Source: Gammaproteobacteria bacterium | GTDB lineage: Bacteria; Pseudomonadota; Gammaproteobacteria; Steroidobacterales; GCA-2729495 | Reading direction: 5' to 3' | DNA length: 43,133 nucleotides | Assembly (NCBI GenBank): GCA_004357495.1 | Contig: SMWD01000026.1 | Location: forward strand, 1 to 43,133 | Part shown: one piece after another, positions 39,649 to 43,133 of the stretch | Layout: the number at the start of each line of letters is the position of its first letter | How positions within the stretch are numbered: the stretch's first letter is position 1 | Program-made: the position numbers and the translations under genes | The notes under the pieces: model-generated | Database searches by the model: none | Told to the model about the DNA's origin: nothing | Seen by the model: the letters and a program-made list of their open reading frames with translations, nothing else

Positions 39649-40847
39649 TCTTTTTTTTCGACGCCTTTTTCCTCGTCCTGTTCGGGCTGCTGATCAGTGC
39701 CGGTTGCCAGGCCGAGGAGAACTGGAGTATCGGCGGTTCGGTGGGCGGGGAAATACGCGTATTCCCCAACTCCCCACAGCACCCGGGCCAGCTATCCGGC
39801 GCACACGGTGCGCTGCTGCTGAATCCGGAACTTCGCTACCGCAGCCCGGACCGGCGACACCTGGTGCGCTTTGCGCCGAACGTGCGCATCGACAGCCGGG
39901 ATGCGGACCGCAGCCTGGTGGATATCACCGAGCTGGTCTGGATCTGGGCCGGCGAACACTGGGAAACCGCGACCGGCATTAACAAAGTGTTCTGGGGGGT
40001 CACCGAATCCCGACACCTGGTGGACATCATCAACCAGACCGATGCCGCCGAAGACATCGATGGTGAGGAGAAGCTGGGTCAGGCCATGTTCAATCTCACC
40101 ACCCAGCGCGACTGGGGCCGGGTCAGCGCTTTCCTGCTGGCCGGCTTTCGGGAACGCACCTTCCCCGGGCGCGAAGGGCGGCTGCGTACGCCCCTGCCGG
40201 TGGACACCGATCAGCCTGAATACGAATCCGGTGCCGGGCAGAATCATGTGGATGTCGCGCTACGCTATTCCCATTATCTCGGTAACTGGGATATCGGTGC
40301 CGCGGTTTTCCATGGCACGGGCCGCGAGGCGCGGTTCCGGATCAATGACACGGGCACGGCGCTGATTCCGATCTACGATCAGATTACCCAGTTTGGTACC
40401 GACCTTCAGTACACGTCCGAAGCCTGGTTGTGGAAATTCGAGGGCATCGTGCGTTCGGGTCAGGGTGATACCTTCGCCGCCACGGTCGCGGGGTTCGAAT
40501 ACACGCTGTATCAGCTGAAAGAAACGCCGCTGGATCTTGGCCTGCTGGTGGAATATTTATACGATGGCCGCACGAACGAAGCGCCGGTGACAATCCACGA
40601 CAACGATGTGTTTGCCGGCGCGCGCCTGGCGCTGAACGACGTTCAGGGAAGCAGCTTGCTGATGGGCGTCGTCGTCGACGTTCAGGATCAGTCGACGGGG
40701 TTGTTCATCGAGGCGGAACGGCGCATCGGCAACAGCTGGAAACTGGAAGTGGAAAGCCGCTGGTTCTTTAACGTGGCTGCTGACAACACCCTGCAGCCGG
40801 TCGAAGATGACGACTATCTGACCCTGCGGATACGGCGGTATTTTTGA
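39639..40847 (+). CDS. Predicted outer-membrane beta-barrel protein of the export cluster
   Basis: The ATG at 39639 lies inside the right end tag of the repeat element; it gives a signal peptide of normal form (FFLVLFGLLISAGCQAEE). The 402-residue mature protein is rich in alternating amphipathic strands with aromatic ends (HLVRFAPNVRIDSRD, YSHYLGNWDIGAAVFHGT, WKFEGIVRSGQGDTFAATVA) and finishes in LTLRIRRYF, a C-terminal Phe as used by the BAM insertion signal. A 16- to 18-strand barrel is plausible. Following an RND pump and a LolA-like carrier, it is likely the outer-membrane component or exit pore. The family is not recognised by name. Confidence 0.75.
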   Translation: MVRFFFFDAFFLVLFGLLISAGCQAEENWSIGGSVGGEIRVFPNSPQHPGQLSGAHGALLLNPELRYRSPDRRHLVRFAPNVRIDSRDADRSLVDITELVWIWAGEHWETATGINKVFWGVTESRHLVDIINQTDAAEDIDGEEKLGQAMFNLTTQRDWGRVSAFLLAGFRERTFPGREGRLRTPLPVDTDQPEYESGAGQNHVDVALRYSHYLGNWDIGAAVFHGTGREARFRINDTGTALIPIYDQITQFGTDLQYTSEAWLWKFEGIVRSGQGDTFAATVAGFEYTLYQLKETPLDLGLLVEYLYDGRTNEAPVTIHDNDVFAGARLALNDVQGSSLLMGVVVDVQDQSTGLFIEAERRIGNSWKLEVESRWFFNVAADNTLQPVEDDDYLTLRIRRYF

Positions 40848-40894
40848 CCGCCGGGCTTGCGCTCACCTGCAGCGCCGGGGCGGAGCGACGACCG

Positions 40895-41674
40895 TCATGT
40901 CGAGGCCGCGGGGGCCCCGCGGCGTCTGTTGCGCATCCAGCCCAGCAGGCCGATAGCCGAGCCGAATAACCATGCCGCTGCAGGCACGGGGACGACCTGA
41001 TAGTGCAGGTTGTCGATCGCGCCGGAACCACCCAACTCGATAACGATTTTTCGCACGCCCCTGACCGAATCGAAGTCCAGCTGATTCCACTTGTTATTGC
41101 CACCGGTGCTCGGCACGAAAAACATGCCGGCGAGCAGTTCGTCGCCGTTGCTGTCGAACAGATGGATTTCGCTGTCCGGGTTGCCGTTATCCTCGATCAA
41201 CTCGATATCAAAGAAGTCGATCGTCTCGAGAATAATGTCGCTACTGAACAGGAAGGTGAACTCGCCGGCCGGACGGCTGCCTTCGTCGTCCGGCGTCGCA
41301 CAGAAGCCGGAATCGAAGTTGCAGTCGTTGCGTTCCTGAATGATCAGCACGTTGCCCGGACTGAAGTTGTCCGACAGACTCGCGTTGTCACTATCGAACG
41401 GGCCCACCAGGTCGAAATCCTCGCTTGCGGGATTCAGATCCGTGGTGTCGAATATCAGCGCGACGTCGGGCCCTGAACTCAGGTTGATCGCACTGATGAA
41501 TACGTCAGGCGCGTATTCGTCGTCGATGATTCGACCGGGGTCAAAATTCTCGAAGTCGATTACCGCTGCGCTTGCTGAACCGGCCATCGCGAACAGAATG
41601 GCGGTGCTTAAGGCACGAAGCTTTTTAGTATTAATTGTCCTAACTCCCAATTTGCTAGTCGACGTTTGCGTCAT
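40895..41674 (-). CDS. PEP-CTERM sorting-domain protein
   Basis: This 259-residue secreted protein has a signal peptide (LSTAILFAMAGSASA) and a C-terminal PEP-CTERM anchor: VPVPAAAWLFGSAIGLLGW followed by the basic cluster RNRRR. The VP-P-A-A-W-L-F-G-S form is the gammaproteobacterial VPLPA subtype cut by exosortase. The middle is Asp/Asn-rich beta-structure (FENFDPGRIIDDEYAPDVF, FFDIELIEDNGNPDSEIHLF) like other choice-of-anchor domains. Such proteins are attached to exopolysaccharide-rich surface layers. No exosortase is in the window. It faces the beta-barrel gene tail to tail. Confidence 0.92.
   Translation of the reverse strand: MTQTSTSKLGVRTINTKKLRALSTAILFAMAGSASAAVIDFENFDPGRIIDDEYAPDVFISAINLSSGPDVALIFDTTDLNPASEDFDLVGPFDSDNASLSDNFSPGNVLIIQERNDCNFDSGFCATPDDEGSRPAGEFTFLFSSDIILETIDFFDIELIEDNGNPDSEIHLFDSNGDELLAGMFFVPSTGGNNKWNQLDFDSVRGVRKIVIELGGSGAIDNLHYQVVPVPAAAWLFGSAIGLLGWMRNRRRGAPAAST
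40905..40923. terminator. GC-rich hairpin between convergent genes
   Basis: GCCGCGGGG (40905-40913) and CCCCGCGGC (40915-40923) form a perfect palindrome over the last codons of the PEP-CTERM gene, 58 bases after the barrel gene stop. No U-tract follows, so an intrinsic terminator role is uncertain. Confidence 0.35.
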
Positions 41675-41995
41675 CGGCTAGTTGCGCCATCAGGAGTTGT
41701 TTCCGCCTCGTCTTCTTCCCCTTAATTGTGAATTCGTCAGGGCGGAAACAGGGCTATTTTACCCCAATCAAAGAAAAAAGGGCAATGAATCGGGGTGCCG
41801 AAGGTTTGCCGGGATTATTGTTAAATCGCGCCGGCCCGGCAAACAGTGGAGGAAACGCGTTCTGACTTTACAGGGCAACGCTTCTGGGCGTGGCGTCAAG
41901 GGCCGTCCGGTTCCCCGGTCTGCTGCCGCGCAAAGTATTCCGTACCGTGCGAGATTCTATGGGAGTTGGCAACAGGTGCGGACTGATGTTCGGAA

Positions 41996-42014
41996 TCGCG
42001 GCTAAAGCCGCGAT
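41996..42014. repeat. Minimal REP palindrome
   Basis: ATCGCGGCTAAAGCCGCGAT is a perfect 9-bp stem. It is the only recognisable element in the 400-base gap 41675-42074, which otherwise shows no gene or promoter that I can support. Confidence 0.6.
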
Positions 42015-42074
42015 CGGGCGGTCGGGCAATTCGATAAAACCGAGCAGGAAATCCGCCCGGATCGCCGGCGCGAA

Positions 42075-42632
42075 TCAGGGCTTGCAGACCTGAACCACGA
42101 TTTTGTCCCCGGTATGGATCACCCCGGGGACGTCGATGCTGCCCACCAGACCCCGGATACGCTTTGCCTGTTTGCAAAAGTCCATTCGTGTGACGGGCTC
42201 ACCCGAGTTCGTTGCATGCAGTTCCGCGATTTTCGCGGACATGTCCGCGCAGGGTGGGTTGTAGTGTTCGACGATCAGTGTCGCCCCGGAGGGAAAAATC
42301 AGCCGGCTACCCCTGGCAAGACGGGAGAATTCCGGGATGCCCTGCACGCAGAGGTTGGCACCCAGAGTTCGGGCCAGCAGCGGCGCAGTTAAGTCCATGC
42401 GTTCCTGAATCACGGCCAGCTCTTCTACCGCAACGCCGGTCCATTGCCGGTTATTGCGCCTTACGGTTCCCGGCGGCTCTGTATCGCCCTCATAGGCAAT
42501 GCGACTGAAGCCTCTGTGCCGGTCACCGACGAAGCCGTCGAGTTCTGCCATAGCATTTGCGCGCTCGGTTTTGTCGAGAACATCTTCCTCGCCTATATGC
42601 ACGGATATCAGCGTACCGAATATTTTTTCCAT
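42075..42632 (-). CDS. MOSC-domain protein
   Basis: A 185-residue MOSC domain protein if started at ATG 42632 (a GTG four codons earlier is possible). Signature parts are GFVGDRHRGFSR near the start, RRNNRQWTGVAVEELAVIQE, LGANLCVQGIPEFSRLARGS and the conserved Cys in VEHYNPPCADM, the residue that handles sulfur in molybdenum cofactor sulfurases and related YiiM/YuaD proteins. It may transfer sulfur or detoxify N-hydroxylated bases; stand-alone MOSC proteins are poorly defined. It is divergent from the Tat flavoprotein gene at 42785. Confidence 0.88.
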   Translation of the reverse strand: MEKIFGTLISVHIGEEDVLDKTERANAMAELDGFVGDRHRGFSRIAYEGDTEPPGTVRRNNRQWTGVAVEELAVIQERMDLTAPLLARTLGANLCVQGIPEFSRLARGSRLIFPSGATLIVEHYNPPCADMSAKIAELHATNSGEPVTRMDFCKQAKRIRGLVGSIDVPGVIHTGDKIVVQVCKP

Positions 42633-42784
42633 GCTCTCAGTCACGATTCACAGTTGCAGCAAACCATACCGGAGCGCATGACACGGTACAATGTCCGGGC
42701 CGGGTGGTTACCAGTTGCGCGCGGACCCGGCAGCCGGTTCCCCGGATACTCGCGGGAACGCCGCATGAACTACGACCGATAAGC

Positions 42785-43133
42785 ATGAAACGTTCAGACC
42801 GTAATCTTGGCATGGACCGCCGTATTTCCCGCCGGGATTTGCTGCACGGGGTCGGGGCGCTGGCGACGGGTACGCTGATGCCCGGTGCTGCATTCGCCGA
42901 TCCCTCGCTCGGGCCCGCGTTCGTGCGCAAACCTGGCAGCGTGTATCCGCCAGCGCTCACCGGGTTGCGCGGCAATCATGCCGGCTCCTTCGAGGTCAGC
43001 CATCAGCTCGGGCTTGAAGGTCAGCACAACTGGGGCGACATCCGCGCTCCCGATGCCGATGTCTATGATCTCGTGGTCGTCGGGGGTGGCATCAGCGGCC
43101 TGGCGGCCGCGCACTTTTACCGCCGGCAGAAAC
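42785..43133 (+). CDS. FAD-dependent oxidoreductase with Tat signal, spermidine-dehydrogenase-like (cut by window edge)
   Basis: Only the first 116 codons are inside the window. A twin-arginine signal (ISRRDLLHGVGALATG) is followed by VYPPALTGLRGNHAGSFEVS, a conserved segment of the exported spermidine-dehydrogenase-like flavoprotein group, and then the FAD-binding start DLVVVGGGISGLAAAHFYRR. The assignment rests on this N-terminal block; the substrate domain is missing. The enzyme is predicted to be periplasmic and to oxidise amines or similar substrates. This is a second Tat flavoprotein at the window edges, distinct in sequence from the one at 1-294. Confidence 0.83.
   Translation, partial: MKRSDRNLGMDRRISRRDLLHGVGALATGTLMPGAAFADPSLGPAFVRKPGSVYPPALTGLRGNHAGSFEVSHQLGLEGQHNWGDIRAPDADVYDLVVVGGGISGLAAAHFYRRQK

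Overview
The window is a GC-rich bacterial chromosome segment with ordinary bacterial gene structure: mostly ATG or GTG starts, Shine-Dalgarno sites at many genes, and lipoprotein and Tat signals. A PEP-CTERM protein of the VPxPAAxWLFGS type, an MMPL/RND exporter with a LolA-like partner, DUF3300, DUF4136 and DUF4382 lipoproteins, and many REP-like palindromes with the core GGCTTTAGCCGCGA point to a free-living, probably aquatic gammaproteobacterium. That placement is inference, since no rRNA or marker gene is present. No tRNA, rRNA or CRISPR array was seen.

Layout. Positions 1-4300: a cut Tat-dependent FAD oxidoreductase, an NmrA-like reductase, an exported VOC protein, a periplasmic beta-propeller and a DUF4136 lipoprotein, all on the minus strand. 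Positions 4473-10259: a Na+/solute symporter, a two-module VOC protein, a dienelactone-hydrolase-like lipoprotein, an exported amidohydrolase and a flavin-reductase-like protein. Positions 10392-20827: a DUF4382 lipoprotein, a double cupin, a methyltransferase, a GFA-type zinc protein, an MDR reductase, a Kelch-like propeller, an LLM flavoprotein, two SDRs and a large propeller lipoprotein. Most are single-gene units of small-molecule oxidation or reduction.

Positions 20827-28900 form a disturbed accessory region: a DUF900 hydrolase, the C-terminal stump of an alkyl sulfatase, a higBA toxin-antitoxin module flanked by two copies of a sulfatase leader, the intact sulfatase, a frameshifted DUF1254 gene cut by an intact IS3-family element, a PafA-like phosphatase and an SDR remnant. 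Positions 28974-35055: an exported HemF-like protein, a lipoprotein hydrolase, a DUF3300 protein, an orphan ParA-like ATPase and an exported F420H2:NADP-oxidoreductase-like protein. Positions 35059-40847: a decayed DMT transporter beside a TetR regulator, followed by an MMPL/RND pump, a LolA-like protein and a predicted outer-membrane beta-barrel. The same 16-bp palindrome lies before tetR and before the pump gene, so the cluster looks like one TetR-controlled export system. The window ends with a PEP-CTERM protein, a MOSC protein and the start of a Tat-dependent FAD oxidoreductase.

The most unusual large-scale feature is a family of short elements at nearly every gene boundary. They combine REP-like hairpins with matched end tags such as GGTGTCAGAC, GGTACCGGGT or GGTTCGACCC. 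The tag differs between elements but agrees at the two ends of one element. Some supply stop codons, C-terminal codons or a start codon to neighbouring genes. The other strong leads are an exported divergent coproporphyrinogen-oxidase homologue, a symporter whose only plausible full-length start is ATC, and a VOC protein ending in a haem-c-type CXXCH motif.
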